Of a stretch of DNA of 64,000 nucleotides, positions 50,654 to 59,155 are shown one piece after another; position 1 is the stretch's first letter, and each line of letters starts with the position of its first letter. The stretch lies in the NCBI RefSeq assembly GCF_000016645.1, contig NC_009441.1, positions 5,890,001 to 5,954,000 of the forward strand. The letters run 5' to 3'. Made by a program: the position numbers and the translations under genes. The notes beneath the pieces were generated by a model. The model was not told the DNA's origin. It saw only the letters and a program-made list of their open reading frames with translations, and did no database searches. This DNA comes from Flavobacterium johnsoniae UW101 (GTDB lineage: Bacteria; Bacteroidota; Bacteroidia; Flavobacteriales; Flavobacteriaceae).

Positions 50654-51934
50654 ATGAACAAAACGGCGCAAATCAAAAAAAATCATCAATTTATCAAATT
50701 CCGAAAATTAGTTATTGTTTCTATTTTAATTGGCTTTCTTTCAGCTTTCCTCGGAATATCACTTAAAAAAATAACCGAATATTACGAAGAAATCTTCTTT
50801 CACGAAGTATCGGTTCATCCTGTATTTTATATCATTTTTCCGGTTTTTGGATTATCAATAATTTACTTCCTGAGACAATATCTTTTTAAGAAAAAAGAAA
50901 ATAAAGGCATCAAAGAAGTTTTTGAAAGTACAGCTTCAAAATCTAAAAATCTTCCTTCTTATAAAATTCCATCACACTTTATAAACGGATTATTAACGGT
51001 TATTTTTGGAGGCTCAACCGGAATTGAAGTTTCAACAGTTGTTGCAACGGCAACGATTGGTTCTGTTGCCCATGAAAAAGAAAATGTTTTCCGCCAGTAC
51101 AAAACTGAATTAATTTGTGCGGGTGTAGCAGCTGGAGTTACGGCACTTTTCAGCAGTCCAATTGCGGGAGTTTTGTTTGCTTTTGAAGTAATTTCACGAA
51201 AAGTGACACGAGCTTTTGTTATCTCTAATTTAATTGCTGTTTCAATTGCTTTTGGTTTACTTACCATTTTAAAAGAAGAACCTTTATTTGCGGTTTCAAT
51301 TGTATCCTGGCAGTTAAAAGCAATTCCATATTTTATTCTTCTTGGAATTTTGGCGGGAATGAATTCGGTTTATTTAACTAAATGTGTTTTATTCTTCAAG
51401 TCTCAATTCGGAAAAATCGATACGCATTATTATAAAATCATTATTGGTTCAGCTGTTTTAAGTATTTCGCTATTCTTTTTCCCTCAATTATACGGAGAAG
51501 GATATCATGCTATCAAAGGAATTTTTGGAACTTCATCTCAGCTTCCTTTAACCATAACTTTAGCACTGACTTTTATTGCAATATTAATTTTAAAACCTAT
51601 AGTTACATCCATTACATTGGCTTCAGGAGGCGACGGAGGTGTTTTTGCACCTAGTTTATTCATCGGAGCTTTTTTAGGATTATTACTGGCTTCGGTTTTA
51701 AACAGCTTTTTTCATGTAAATGTAATTCCGGTCAATTTTATGATTCTCGGAATGGCTGCCGTTTTAAGCGCCAGCATTCACGCACCTTTTACCGCAATCT
51801 TTTTGGTTTGCGGTTTAACAAACGACTATACTTTGTTTTTACCAATTCTTGCCGTTTGTTTAATTTCAAAATATACTGCAAAAACAATTTATCCGTATAC
51901 AGTATACAGTTACGCTCCAAGCTTGACTAAATAA
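50654..51934 (+). CDS. CLC family chloride channel/transporter
   Basis: A 426-residue membrane protein with about ten to twelve hydrophobic segments. The selectivity-filter regions are seen as GGSTGIEVSTVVATATIGS (in place of GSGIP; the serine-glycine-isoleucine core is kept), GAAAGVTALFSSP-like text (AAGVTALFSSPIAGVLFAFEVI) and GGDGGVFAPSLFIGAFLG (GxFxP). No C-terminal CBS domains are present. It moves chloride or a similar anion, perhaps with protons. The GSTGIE variant of the first motif and the lack of the usual proline may alter anion choice. An HPP family protein follows. Confidence 0.92.
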   Translation: MNKTAQIKKNHQFIKFRKLVIVSILIGFLSAFLGISLKKITEYYEEIFFHEVSVHPVFYIIFPVFGLSIIYFLRQYLFKKKENKGIKEVFESTASKSKNLPSYKIPSHFINGLLTVIFGGSTGIEVSTVVATATIGSVAHEKENVFRQYKTELICAGVAAGVTALFSSPIAGVLFAFEVISRKVTRAFVISNLIAVSIAFGLLTILKEEPLFAVSIVSWQLKAIPYFILLGILAGMNSVYLTKCVLFFKSQFGKIDTHYYKIIIGSAVLSISLFFFPQLYGEGYHAIKGIFGTSSQLPLTITLALTFIAILILKPIVTSITLASGGDGGVFAPSLFIGAFLGLLLASVLNSFFHVNVIPVNFMILGMAAVLSASIHAPFTAIFLVCGLTNDYTLFLPILAVCLISKYTAKTIYPYTVYSYAPSLTK

Positions 51935-52021
51935 TTTCAAACTAATCATAAAATCTGAAGATTAAAAACATACAGCAAAGTATATTTAAAAGCATAACGA
52001 GTAAAATATAATACCACAATA

Positions 52022-52621
52022 ATGCCAACTGAAAAAATAAAAAGAAGCTATCGCAAAACACGTTACATCCTTTACAAAGAAACTTTAATTGATTATAAAG
52101 AACACTTTTGGTCATTTTTAGGTTCTTTCGTTGGAATAGGAATTTTGGCTTACGTTCAATCGATGCATTTTTCCGGAAGCGATGCCGTTTATTTAATTGG
52201 CTCTTTTGGAGCTTCAAGTGTTTTAGTTTACGGAATTATCCAGAGCCCTTTTTCTCAGCCAAGAAATTTAGTTGGCGGACATGTTATCTCCGCTCTTGTT
52301 GGCGTAACCGTAAATAAATTGGTTCCGGATATTATGTATATCGCGGCACCGCTGGCGGTTTCAATCGCCATAATTCTAATGCAGATTACCAAAACACTTC
52401 ATCCACCTGGAGGAGCAACGGCTTTAATTGCTGTTATTGGTACCGAAAAAGTAAAAGCTTTAGGTTATATGTATGTGCTTTCGCCTGTTTTTACAGGAGT
52501 TATGATTTTACTTTTAACGGCCTTGGTTTTTAACAATATGACTTCAAGCAGAAGCTATCCTAGCCACAGCACCTATCACAAACATTATCATAAAATTAGA
52601 AAAAGATTGACGGGAAGATAA
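52022..52621 (+). CDS. HPP family integral membrane protein
   Basis: A 199-residue protein with four hydrophobic segments: FWSFLGSFVGIGILAYVQSM, VYLIGSFGASSVLVYGIIQSPFSQPRNLVGGHVISALVG, and KTLHPPGGATALIAVIG, with the HPPGGATA motif that names the family near residue 122. HPP proteins have been tied to nitrite or other anion transport in photosynthetic organisms. The basic C-terminus (HKHYHKIRKRLTGR) is likely cytoplasmic. It follows the CLC gene by 87 bases. Substrate unknown here. Confidence 0.92.
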   Translation: MPTEKIKRSYRKTRYILYKETLIDYKEHFWSFLGSFVGIGILAYVQSMHFSGSDAVYLIGSFGASSVLVYGIIQSPFSQPRNLVGGHVISALVGVTVNKLVPDIMYIAAPLAVSIAIILMQITKTLHPPGGATALIAVIGTEKVKALGYMYVLSPVFTGVMILLLTALVFNNMTSSRSYPSHSTYHKHYHKIRKRLTGR

Positions 52622-52814
52622 TTTTCTGCTATCGTATGTCACCCTGAGCGAAGTCGAAGGGCTTTCTTGTTGGATTAGGGCTTTGACTCCATTCAGCCTG
52701 ACAGTTGACAGACTTAATCAGAAAAATGAAAAAATCTTTTCAACAAATCGTAATTCACAATTCGGATTTCGTTTTTTATATTTTACCTTTGACCTCTCAA
52801 TAAAAACAAAGATT

Positions 52815-53357
52815 ATGGTTTATAAATTTAGAGTAATTCTAGACGCCGAAGAAGATATTTTTAGAGACATTGCAATTCTTGAAGACGATACTCTTGAAGA
52901 TTTACACAATGCAATCTTCAACGCTTTTGGTTTTGACGGATCTGAAGTGGCTTCATTCTATACTTGTGATGAAACTTGGAATCAGGAAGATGAAATTCCT
53001 CTTTTTGATACAGGAGATGTTCCTGGCGAAATAAGAACCATGAACGATTATCCGTTGTCTAGTATTTTAGATAAACAAAATACAAAGATTATCTACGTTT
53101 ACGATTTCATCAGCATGTGGACTTTCTTAGTAGAATTAGCTGCTGTTGAAGATGAAGCTGTTGGAGCAACTTACCCGGAAACTTTATTTTCTCATGGTGA
53201 AATGCCAGACGAAGCTCTTGAAAAAAACTTTGAAGCTGATGATATGCACAACGATATCTACGGAGAATTTGAAGACGACCTAGATGAAGACGATCTAGAC
53301 ATGTTCGAAGGAGATGACAGTTTCGAGGATTATGGATTTGAGGAGAATTGGAATTAG
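52815..53357 (+). CDS. pRiA4b ORF-3-like protein (IS1096 passenger TnpR-like)
   Basis: A 180-residue protein starting MVYKFRVILDAEEDIFRDIAILEDDTLEDLHNAI, the pRiA4b_Orf3-like fold of strand, helix and acidic loops. The mid-part has DEIPLFDTGDVPGE and VYDFISMWTFLVEL. The C-terminal 40 residues are very acidic (DDLDEDDLDMFEGDD). The family name comes from plasmid or insertion-element neighbours, but chromosomal copies like this are common and not mobile in themselves. An earlier in-frame reading from 52683 is not needed. Confidence 0.87.
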   Translation: MVYKFRVILDAEEDIFRDIAILEDDTLEDLHNAIFNAFGFDGSEVASFYTCDETWNQEDEIPLFDTGDVPGEIRTMNDYPLSSILDKQNTKIIYVYDFISMWTFLVELAAVEDEAVGATYPETLFSHGEMPDEALEKNFEADDMHNDIYGEFEDDLDEDDLDMFEGDDSFEDYGFEENWN

Positions 53358-53365
53358 TTTTCCTT

Positions 53366-53868
53366 AGGTACAAAGGTTCAAAGAGGCAAAGGTTCAGAGG
53401 TTTTTATTTTAAAATCTTTGATTTTAAAATGTAAGAATATTTTTATTTTTGTGTTTAATTTTTAAATACATAAATGAAAACATTTAGAGACCTCTTGATT
53501 TGGCAAAAATCAATGAACTTAGTTACCGAAATTTACCTATTAACCAATTCATTTCCGAAAGAAGAAATTTATGGACTATCTTCACAAATCAGAAGATGTT
53601 CAATATCAATACCGAGTAATATTGCTGAAGGTTATGGCAGAGATGGGAATAATGATTATCTGAGATTTTTAAATATTTCTATTTCATCCTTATTCGAAAT
53701 GCAGACTCAGCTTGAAATTTCATTCAATTTAAAATACATAACGGAGAATCAATTCAATAAAATTAATGGAGAAAGCAGAGAATTAGAACGAATGTTAAGT
53801 TCTTTTATTCGAAGAATAAAAGACAGAAAATAACCTTTGTCCCTTTGAACCTCTGCAACTCTGAACCT
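53366..53868. repeat. AGGTTCAAAGG-family inverted repeat enclosing the four-helix-bundle gene
   Basis: The left arm (53366-53402) reads AGGTACAAAGGTTCAAAGAG and continues with related words. The right arm (53833-53868) reads in the opposite sense, with CCTTTGTCCCTTTGAACC. The arms pair imperfectly and enclose one gene at 53474-53833. The right arm starts at the gene's stop codon. Confidence 0.8.
53474..53833 (+). CDS. Four-helix-bundle protein (S23/23S rRNA intervening-sequence family)
   Basis: A 119-residue helical protein. It starts FRDLLIWQKSMNLVTEIYLLTNSFPKEEIYGLSSQIRRCSISIPSNIAEGYGR, the conserved opening of the S23/IVP family, which is related to the accessory protein Avd of diversity-generating retroelements. 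A TATTTTTG box at 53444-53451 could be its promoter. The gene sits inside an inverted repeat of a family found elsewhere in the window without a gene. Members bind nucleic acid in other systems; the role here is unknown. No reverse transcriptase or template repeat was seen near it. Confidence 0.9.
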   Translation: MKTFRDLLIWQKSMNLVTEIYLLTNSFPKEEIYGLSSQIRRCSISIPSNIAEGYGRDGNNDYLRFLNISISSLFEMQTQLEISFNLKYITENQFNKINGESRELERMLSSFIRRIKDRK

Positions 53869-53876
53869 ATAAACAC

Positions 53877-54935
53877 ATGATTAATCTTTTCAACACCCAC
53901 ATCGACACGCTGGCAATACACCGCGTGGGAAACAAAAGCCGTAATGAGGCTATTTTTTTATCAGAGCAGCCATTTAATTTAAATGATGAGATTGTTCCTT
54001 TGATAAAAGAATTCTTTTTTAAGCCTTTTAGAGAGAAAGAAGAAAACTATTATCAGTTTGCACACGAAGTGGACTTGGACTACAACGACATGTTTAAATA
54101 TGCAACTGAAATTTTTGCTAATCCGGCTAATGTTCATGAGGTTTCTAAAAAAATCACAAAACATTTATACGAGCAGTCAAATCACCCGCACATTAAAAAC
54201 GGAGAGGTTTATGTTACTTATTTAACAAATCTGAGTATTGATAACAATGTTGTTGATGCAATTGGAATTTTTAAAAGTGAGTTACAAGCCGACTTTTTAC
54301 AGTTTGAAGAAAACGGAAGCAACCTGGAAATGATCTTGCAGCAAGGAATTAACCTGAGCAAACTAGACAAAGGATGTTTAATTTTTAACTACAAAAAAGA
54401 AGAAGGATACAAAATCCTGACTGTAGACAGCAACCGTTATGATGCACGTTACTGGTTAGAGCACTTTTTGTCTGTAGACGCTTTTGAAGATGAAAATTTC
54501 ATCACTAAAAAATATTTAAAATTCTGCCAGAACTTCGCAAAAGACGTTGTTTTGCCAGCTGAAGACAAGAAAGAGGAAGTAATGTTTATGAACCGATCTG
54601 TGAATTATTTCGCTAAAAACGATCAGTTTGAAGAGCAGAATTTCTTGAATGAAGTATTAGACAATCCTGAATTAATTCCTGAATTCAAAAACTACAAAGT
54701 TGATAAAGGAGAAAAATACAGCATCGAAGATGTAACCTCATTCCCTATTGCAAACGCAGCAGTTTCTGACGCTAGAAAATCAATTAAAAACGTTATTAAT
54801 CTGGATACACATATTCAAATTAAAATGGATTTTATTAACCCTGAAAGTGCAGAAAAATTTGTTGAAAAAGGCTGGGATGAAGAAAAACAAATGTATTACT
54901 ACTTAGTGTATTTCAATAAAGAAGAAAAAAGCTAA
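53877..54935 (+). CDS. Nucleoid-associated protein (NdpA/YejK-like)
   Basis: A 352-residue protein of the NdpA family. It begins NTHIDTLAIHRVGNKSRNEAIFLSEQPFNL, and has VTYLTNLSIDNNVVDAIGIFKSE, then LDKGCLIFNYKKEEGYKILTVDSNRYDARYWLEHFL. Related proteins bind the nucleoid in E. coli. Length fits the family (about 335-350). It follows the four-helix-bundle gene by 43 bases, within the right arm of the repeat, and ends at a bidirectional terminator. Confidence 0.9.
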   Translation: MINLFNTHIDTLAIHRVGNKSRNEAIFLSEQPFNLNDEIVPLIKEFFFKPFREKEENYYQFAHEVDLDYNDMFKYATEIFANPANVHEVSKKITKHLYEQSNHPHIKNGEVYVTYLTNLSIDNNVVDAIGIFKSELQADFLQFEENGSNLEMILQQGINLSKLDKGCLIFNYKKEEGYKILTVDSNRYDARYWLEHFLSVDAFEDENFITKKYLKFCQNFAKDVVLPAEDKKEEVMFMNRSVNYFAKNDQFEEQNFLNEVLDNPELIPEFKNYKVDKGEKYSIEDVTSFPIANAAVSDARKSIKNVINLDTHIQIKMDFINPESAEKFVEKGWDEEKQMYYYLVYFNKEEKS

Positions 54936-54967
54936 GAAGTTTTCATTTTCTATTACTTACTTAAAAC

Positions 54968-55003
54968 AAAAAACGGCAGTTACAAATGTAACTGCCGTTT
55001 TTT
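54968..55003. terminator. Bidirectional terminator
   Basis: AAAAACGGCAGTTAC pairs with GTAACTGCCGTTTTTT around AAAT. It serves the plus-strand nucleoid gene and the minus-strand TetR gene. Confidence 0.9.
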
Positions 55004-55018
55004 ATTGAAATTGATTTT

Positions 55019-55600
55019 CTAAAACAATGCGAAAATCGATTTTAAAATATCATCATAAACTTGTTTGTCTCTCTCGCCTGCTCTCGCCAAAACCCTTATT
55101 CCGGAGTAATTGTTAAAAATAAAACGAGCTAAAGATCTGGCTTCTTGCTTAGACGAAATCTGTCCCAGCTCCTGCCCTTTTTTTACAGCCATATAAAAAA
55201 CTTCTTCCATGATTTTTCGGTTATCGTTTACAATTTTTGCGATATCAGCATCATGCATAGCAAGTTCTACAGCTGAATTTACCATAAAACAACCTTTAGT
55301 AATTCGGTCTTCGAGACTTTCTACTACAGCCAGCTTAAAAATTACGCTAAGTGTTTCTTTTATATTTGTGGCCGTTTCGAGTATTTCTTTAATCTTAATG
55401 TAATTTTCATCATGATATTTTTTTAAAGCTCTGGCAAACAGTTTCTGTTTATCTCCAAAAGTATCATACAAACTCGAACGGCTTAATCCTAAATGATTTA
55501 CCAAATCCTGAGCAGAAGTTCCGTTATAACCTTTGTGCCAAAAAATTTCAATTGCTTTATCTAAAACCTGATCTTCATTAAATTCTTTCGTTCTAGCCAT
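55019..55600 (-). CDS. TetR/AcrR family regulator of the SDR gene
   Basis: A 193-residue regulator starting MARTKEFNEDQVLDKAIEIFWHKGYNGTSAQDLVNHLGLSRSSLYDTFGDKQKLFARAL, a complete TetR HTH. The C-terminal domain (ITKGCFMVNSAVELAMHD and ARSLARFIFNNYSGIRVLARAG) is that of the YxaF/LmrA type. The upstream site GGAACAATCGTTCC (55641-55654) next to a TATCTTTG box and the near-identical operator upstream of the SDR gene point to joint control of both. The ligand is unknown. Confidence 0.92.
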   Translation of the reverse strand: MARTKEFNEDQVLDKAIEIFWHKGYNGTSAQDLVNHLGLSRSSLYDTFGDKQKLFARALKKYHDENYIKIKEILETATNIKETLSVIFKLAVVESLEDRITKGCFMVNSAVELAMHDADIAKIVNDNRKIMEEVFYMAVKKGQELGQISSKQEARSLARFIFNNYSGIRVLARAGERDKQVYDDILKSIFALF

Positions 55601-55622
55601 GATATTCAAATTAAATTCTTTA

Positions 55623-55654
55623 CAAAGATATTACAAATACGGAACAATCGTTCC
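55623..55654 (-). promoter_or_regulatory. Promoter and TetR operator of the TetR gene
   Basis: Reading the minus strand, the near-palindrome GGAACGATTGTTCC (55654-55641) lies just upstream of a TATCTTTG box (55630-55623). It differs by one base from GGAACGATCGTTCC upstream of the SDR gene. Confidence 0.7.
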
Positions 55655-55672
55655 TGAATAAGTCAAAAAAAA

Positions 55673-56425
55673 TTATAATACTGTATTTACAGTAAGTCCG
55701 CCGTCGACAACAATTTCTGTTCCTGTAATGAATGATGAATCATCAGAAGCAAGAAAACTAATTGTTTTTGCAACTTCAGAAGCCTGACCAAAACGTTTCA
55801 ATAAGATTTTTTCTCCCAAAGCTGCTCCTAAACCTTCTACTTCTTCTTTTTCTAAACCTACTTTACCATACAAAGGAGTTTCGATTGGGCCAGGAGAAAC
55901 TGCATTAACTCTGATTTTTCTTGAAGCTAATTCGGCAGCAAATATTCTGTTTAATGATAAAACTGCTGCTTTACTTGCTCCATATACACTTGAACCCGGC
56001 ATTCCTAATTGAGCATTTACAGAAGTATTAAAAATAATAGAACCTCCGTCATTTAAAATTGGCAGTACTTTTTGAACTGTAAAATAAACTCCTTTTACGT
56101 TTACATTCATTATACTGTCATAATGTTCTTCTGAAGCTGAGTCTACCGGAGCAAAAGCAGCAATTCCTGCATTCAGGAATAAAATATCAACTTTCCCGAA
56201 TTTTGCTTTTACTTCTTCTACTAAATTGTCAATAGATTTTAAATCAGATTGATCTGCCACAATTCCGGTAACATTTAATTCAGTTTCAGCTTTTGCCAAA
56301 GCTTCTTTGTTTCTTCCTGTTACAATTACTTTTGCACCTTTTGATGCTAATTCGGCAGCAGCAGCGTACCCAATTCCACTATTTCCACCTGTTACAATAG
56401 CTACTTTGTTTTCTAAATTTTTCAT
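55673..56425 (-). CDS. SDR family oxidoreductase
   Basis: A 250-residue short-chain dehydrogenase. It has the cofactor motif VTGGNSGIGYAAAAELASKG (TGxxxGIG), LFLNAGIAAF, the catalytic serine in IIFNTSVNAQLGMPGS, YGASKAAVLSL (YxxxK) and PGPIETPLYGK. It uses NAD(P)H in the cytoplasm. The promoter holds a perfect 30-base palindrome next to the -7 box, which the adjacent TetR-family protein probably recognises. Substrate unknown. Confidence 0.93.
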   Translation of the reverse strand: MKNLENKVAIVTGGNSGIGYAAAAELASKGAKVIVTGRNKEALAKAETELNVTGIVADQSDLKSIDNLVEEVKAKFGKVDILFLNAGIAAFAPVDSASEEHYDSIMNVNVKGVYFTVQKVLPILNDGGSIIFNTSVNAQLGMPGSSVYGASKAAVLSLNRIFAAELASRKIRVNAVSPGPIETPLYGKVGLEKEEVEGLGAALGEKILLKRFGQASEVAKTISFLASDDSSFITGTEIVVDGGLTVNTVL

Positions 56426-56468
56426 TTTATTTGTTATTTAAGTTATTGATTATTCAATTATTATGGTA

Positions 56469-56505
56469 CAAAGATATAATAACGGAACGATCGTTCCGTT
56501 ATTAT
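56469..56505 (-). promoter_or_regulatory. Promoter and perfect 30-bp operator of the SDR gene
   Basis: Bases 56476-56505 form a perfect palindrome centred on GGAACGATCGTTCC. The minus-strand -7 box TATCTTTG (56476-56469) directly follows. The same layout occurs before the TetR gene. Confidence 0.8.
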
Positions 56506-56607
56506 TGTTGTTAATTTTTAGTTAAAATAATTAAGCGGTTTGAAAAACGCCCATTTACAAGGGTTTGTGTCTATGAAGCTATAAGCGAAACAAATTGTAA
56601 AATGCTG

Positions 56608-56634
56608 TTGATTCTTAATTTATGCTTAATTTTG
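56608..56634 (+). promoter_or_regulatory. Promoter of the GAF protein gene
   Basis: A TTG -33-type element (56608-56610) and TAATTTTG (56627-56634) are separated by 16 bases, close to the Bacteroidota consensus, and lie 22 bases before the ATG. Confidence 0.5.
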
Positions 56635-56656
56635 TATTTCAAAAAAAAATTATCAG

Positions 56657-59026
56657 ATGGATCGACACGTACCTAAAGAAAGTCCTTTCGAAACGATAAT
56701 CTCATTTCATAAACTAATTGAATCTTTTGAAGAAATTGCTTTATCTGATGTTGATTACCGATCTAACTATGCCAAAGCCATTTTAAAAGAAATTGAAGCT
56801 TTTCCGGAATTTAGAACCGGAATTCGTGATCTTAATTCTATTCGAAACAATGAAGCTTTAATTAAAAATATAGCTGCTGATTTATTTCCAACGGCTCTGA
56901 CTCACAACGAAATAAAAGCAATTACAATTCCGTTTCAAAACATCTCGTTTAATTATACAGAACGTTTCAAAAAAATTCTGCGTAATGCGGGAGATGAATT
57001 TTATATGGAAATTCGTGATTTTGATGATCATCAGTTTTATGTAAACAACTGTTGTTTGATTTTGGCATATCATTACAATCAAAATGTAGATTTCAGTAAA
57101 CCTTTTTTCTATGATATTCCTGATGAAGAAGGTGTAGAAAGACATTATAGAATCATGTACAATGCTGATTTCATGGAAATTATTCCTACCGAAAAATCAG
57201 TAGAGCTTTCACAAGATGACATCGATCAATTAATAGACAATTACAATGATATTGATTTATGGAAATCTAAATTTCCTCCGGGAAGCTGGATTTTAAAAGG
57301 TTTTGGAATTGTTTCTTTATTTGATGCTACTACAGAAAGTGCTATTTCGACTTTAAAAAGTAATTTATTAAAACCAGATAATACAAGAGTAACTTCTACA
57401 GATATTGTAGAAAATATCTTTAGATCTATTTTTAAAATTCCAAGTTTAAAAGTGGGTTTTATAATTTACAATCCTGAAGAAGAAAAGTTTATCAGACCAA
57501 TGAAGTTTGATAATCATATGGAAAGTTATCTTTTGAAATCAGATCAGGAAATGGATTGCAAAAATGCTTTCTTTGGCTGTTCATTCGAGAATCTTCTGGA
57601 TAACAAAGAACCTTTTGTAATTTCGAACGTTAAAAAATTCATTGAAGAATCCAGTAATAAAAAACTTGGCGAGCATTTGCTTAAACAAGGTATTCAAAGC
57701 TGTGTTTTTGCTCCGGTAATTAAAGACGATCATTTATTAGGAATTGTCGAATTGGTTTCTGAAAACCCTAGAGATTTAAACAGTGTAAATGCAATAAAAT
57801 TAGATTTGGTTTTACCGTATTTAACTGATACCATCGATCGTTACAATACTGATATGCAGCATCAGATTGAAGCGATTATTCAGCGTGAGTACACAACAAT
57901 TCACCCAAGTGTGTATTGGAAATTTAGAAAAGAGTCACAAAATTACTTTCAAAATATAAGCCATACTAAAGATTACATTTTTAAGGAAATCGTATTTAAA
58001 AATGTATTCCCTTTATATGGTCAAATAGATATTAAAGGTTCTTCTGAACATAGAAATGAAACGGTTAAAATTGATTTAAAAAATCAATTGACTGCCTTGT
58101 TGGAAATTTTCGACAATCAGGACCCAAATTCTAATCTGGTACTTTTAGAACAAAGAAAATTTGAATTAGAATCGCTTAGAAGTGAATTAGATTTTCCGCT
58201 GAAAGCAGATATGGAACAACATATTCAGCGTTATATTGAAGAAGAAATTCACCCGATCCTGAAAAACACAAAAAGCAATGCTAAAAACGAAAAGTTAGAG
58301 GAATTGTATTTTGAAAGTCTGGATGAAAAAACGGGAATGTTCTATCAGGAAAGAAAGAAATTTGACAATGCAATGTCAATTATCAATAAAAAACTGGCTT
58401 CGGTTTTAGATAAAAAACAAGTTGAAGCACAGCAGATTTATCCGCATTATTACGAGCGTTTTAAAACTGATGGTGTTGAACATAATTTATACATTGGGGC
58501 ATCGATTTCGCCAACAAAACCATTTGACATTATGTACCTGCATAATCTGCGTTTATGGCAGTTACAGACTTTATGCGAAATGGAATTAGAACATCATCAG
58601 CTTAAAGAATCGCTTCCGTATGAATTGGATGTTACGTCGCTGATTTTAGTTTTTAGTTCTCCGCTTTCTATTCGTTTTAGAATGGATGAAAAACGTTTTG
58701 ATGTTGACGGAACGTATAATGCCAGATATGAAGTTGTAAAAAAACGTATCGATAAATCGCATATTAAAGGAACTAACGAACGTATTACTGAAAAAGAGAA
58801 AATTACAATTGTTTATTCTCAAAATAGTGAAGAAGCTGAGTATTTAAAATACATTAAATATTTACAGCACAAAAAGATTCTTGAACCTTCAATAGAACAA
58901 TTTGAAGTAGAAGATCTTCAGGGAGTTTCTGGTTTAAAAGCAATTCGTGTAAAGGTGATTAACAACACCAATGCTTCAAAAATGAAAAAAATCACCTATC
59001 AGGATTTATTAGATGAGCTCAACTAA
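56657..59026 (+). CDS. Large GAF-domain protein
   Basis: A 789-residue cytoplasmic protein without membrane segments. Residues about 240-400 look like a GAF domain (STDIVENIFRSIFKIPSLKVGFIIYNPEEEKFIRPM, then KLGEHLLKQGIQSCVFAPVIKDDHLLGIVELVSEN). The remainder is helical and charged, with likely coiled-coil stretches near 480-610, and shows no kinase, GGDEF or PP2C signature. This length and layout seem common in flavobacteria. A ligand-sensing role is possible but its output is unknown. It has its own promoter and a terminator. Confidence 0.85.
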   Translation: MDRHVPKESPFETIISFHKLIESFEEIALSDVDYRSNYAKAILKEIEAFPEFRTGIRDLNSIRNNEALIKNIAADLFPTALTHNEIKAITIPFQNISFNYTERFKKILRNAGDEFYMEIRDFDDHQFYVNNCCLILAYHYNQNVDFSKPFFYDIPDEEGVERHYRIMYNADFMEIIPTEKSVELSQDDIDQLIDNYNDIDLWKSKFPPGSWILKGFGIVSLFDATTESAISTLKSNLLKPDNTRVTSTDIVENIFRSIFKIPSLKVGFIIYNPEEEKFIRPMKFDNHMESYLLKSDQEMDCKNAFFGCSFENLLDNKEPFVISNVKKFIEESSNKKLGEHLLKQGIQSCVFAPVIKDDHLLGIVELVSENPRDLNSVNAIKLDLVLPYLTDTIDRYNTDMQHQIEAIIQREYTTIHPSVYWKFRKESQNYFQNISHTKDYIFKEIVFKNVFPLYGQIDIKGSSEHRNETVKIDLKNQLTALLEIFDNQDPNSNLVLLEQRKFELESLRSELDFPLKADMEQHIQRYIEEEIHPILKNTKSNAKNEKLEELYFESLDEKTGMFYQERKKFDNAMSIINKKLASVLDKKQVEAQQIYPHYYERFKTDGVEHNLYIGASISPTKPFDIMYLHNLRLWQLQTLCEMELEHHQLKESLPYELDVTSLILVFSSPLSIRFRMDEKRFDVDGTYNARYEVVKKRIDKSHIKGTNERITEKEKITIVYSQNSEEAEYLKYIKYLQHKKILEPSIEQFEVEDLQGVSGLKAIRVKVINNTNASKMKKITYQDLLDELN

Positions 59027-59078
59027 ATAGTTGGGCTTCGTTTGTTTAAATAAACATAGCAGTTTCTATCTAATATTA

Positions 59079-59118
59079 AAAAAGCTTTGTCAAAGTTTTA
59101 AACTTCGACAAAGCTTTC
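59079..59118. terminator. Terminator after the GAF gene, probably bidirectional
   Basis: AAAAAGCTTTGTC pairs with GACAAAGCTTTCT, with further AAGTTT/AAACTT pairing inside. The genes on both sides converge here. Confidence 0.8.
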
Positions 59119-59155
59119 TGTATTTTGAGCTATATGTAAGAGACTAGTTTGAAAA

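Noticed and set aside
52815..53357. Insertion-element or plasmid origin suggested by the pRiA4b/IS1096 family name
   Set aside because: No transposase or inverted ends border this gene itself; chromosomal members are common in Bacteroidota.
53474..53833. Diversity-generating retroelement suggested by an Avd-like protein
   Set aside because: No reverse transcriptase, template repeat or variable C-lectin gene was seen in the window.
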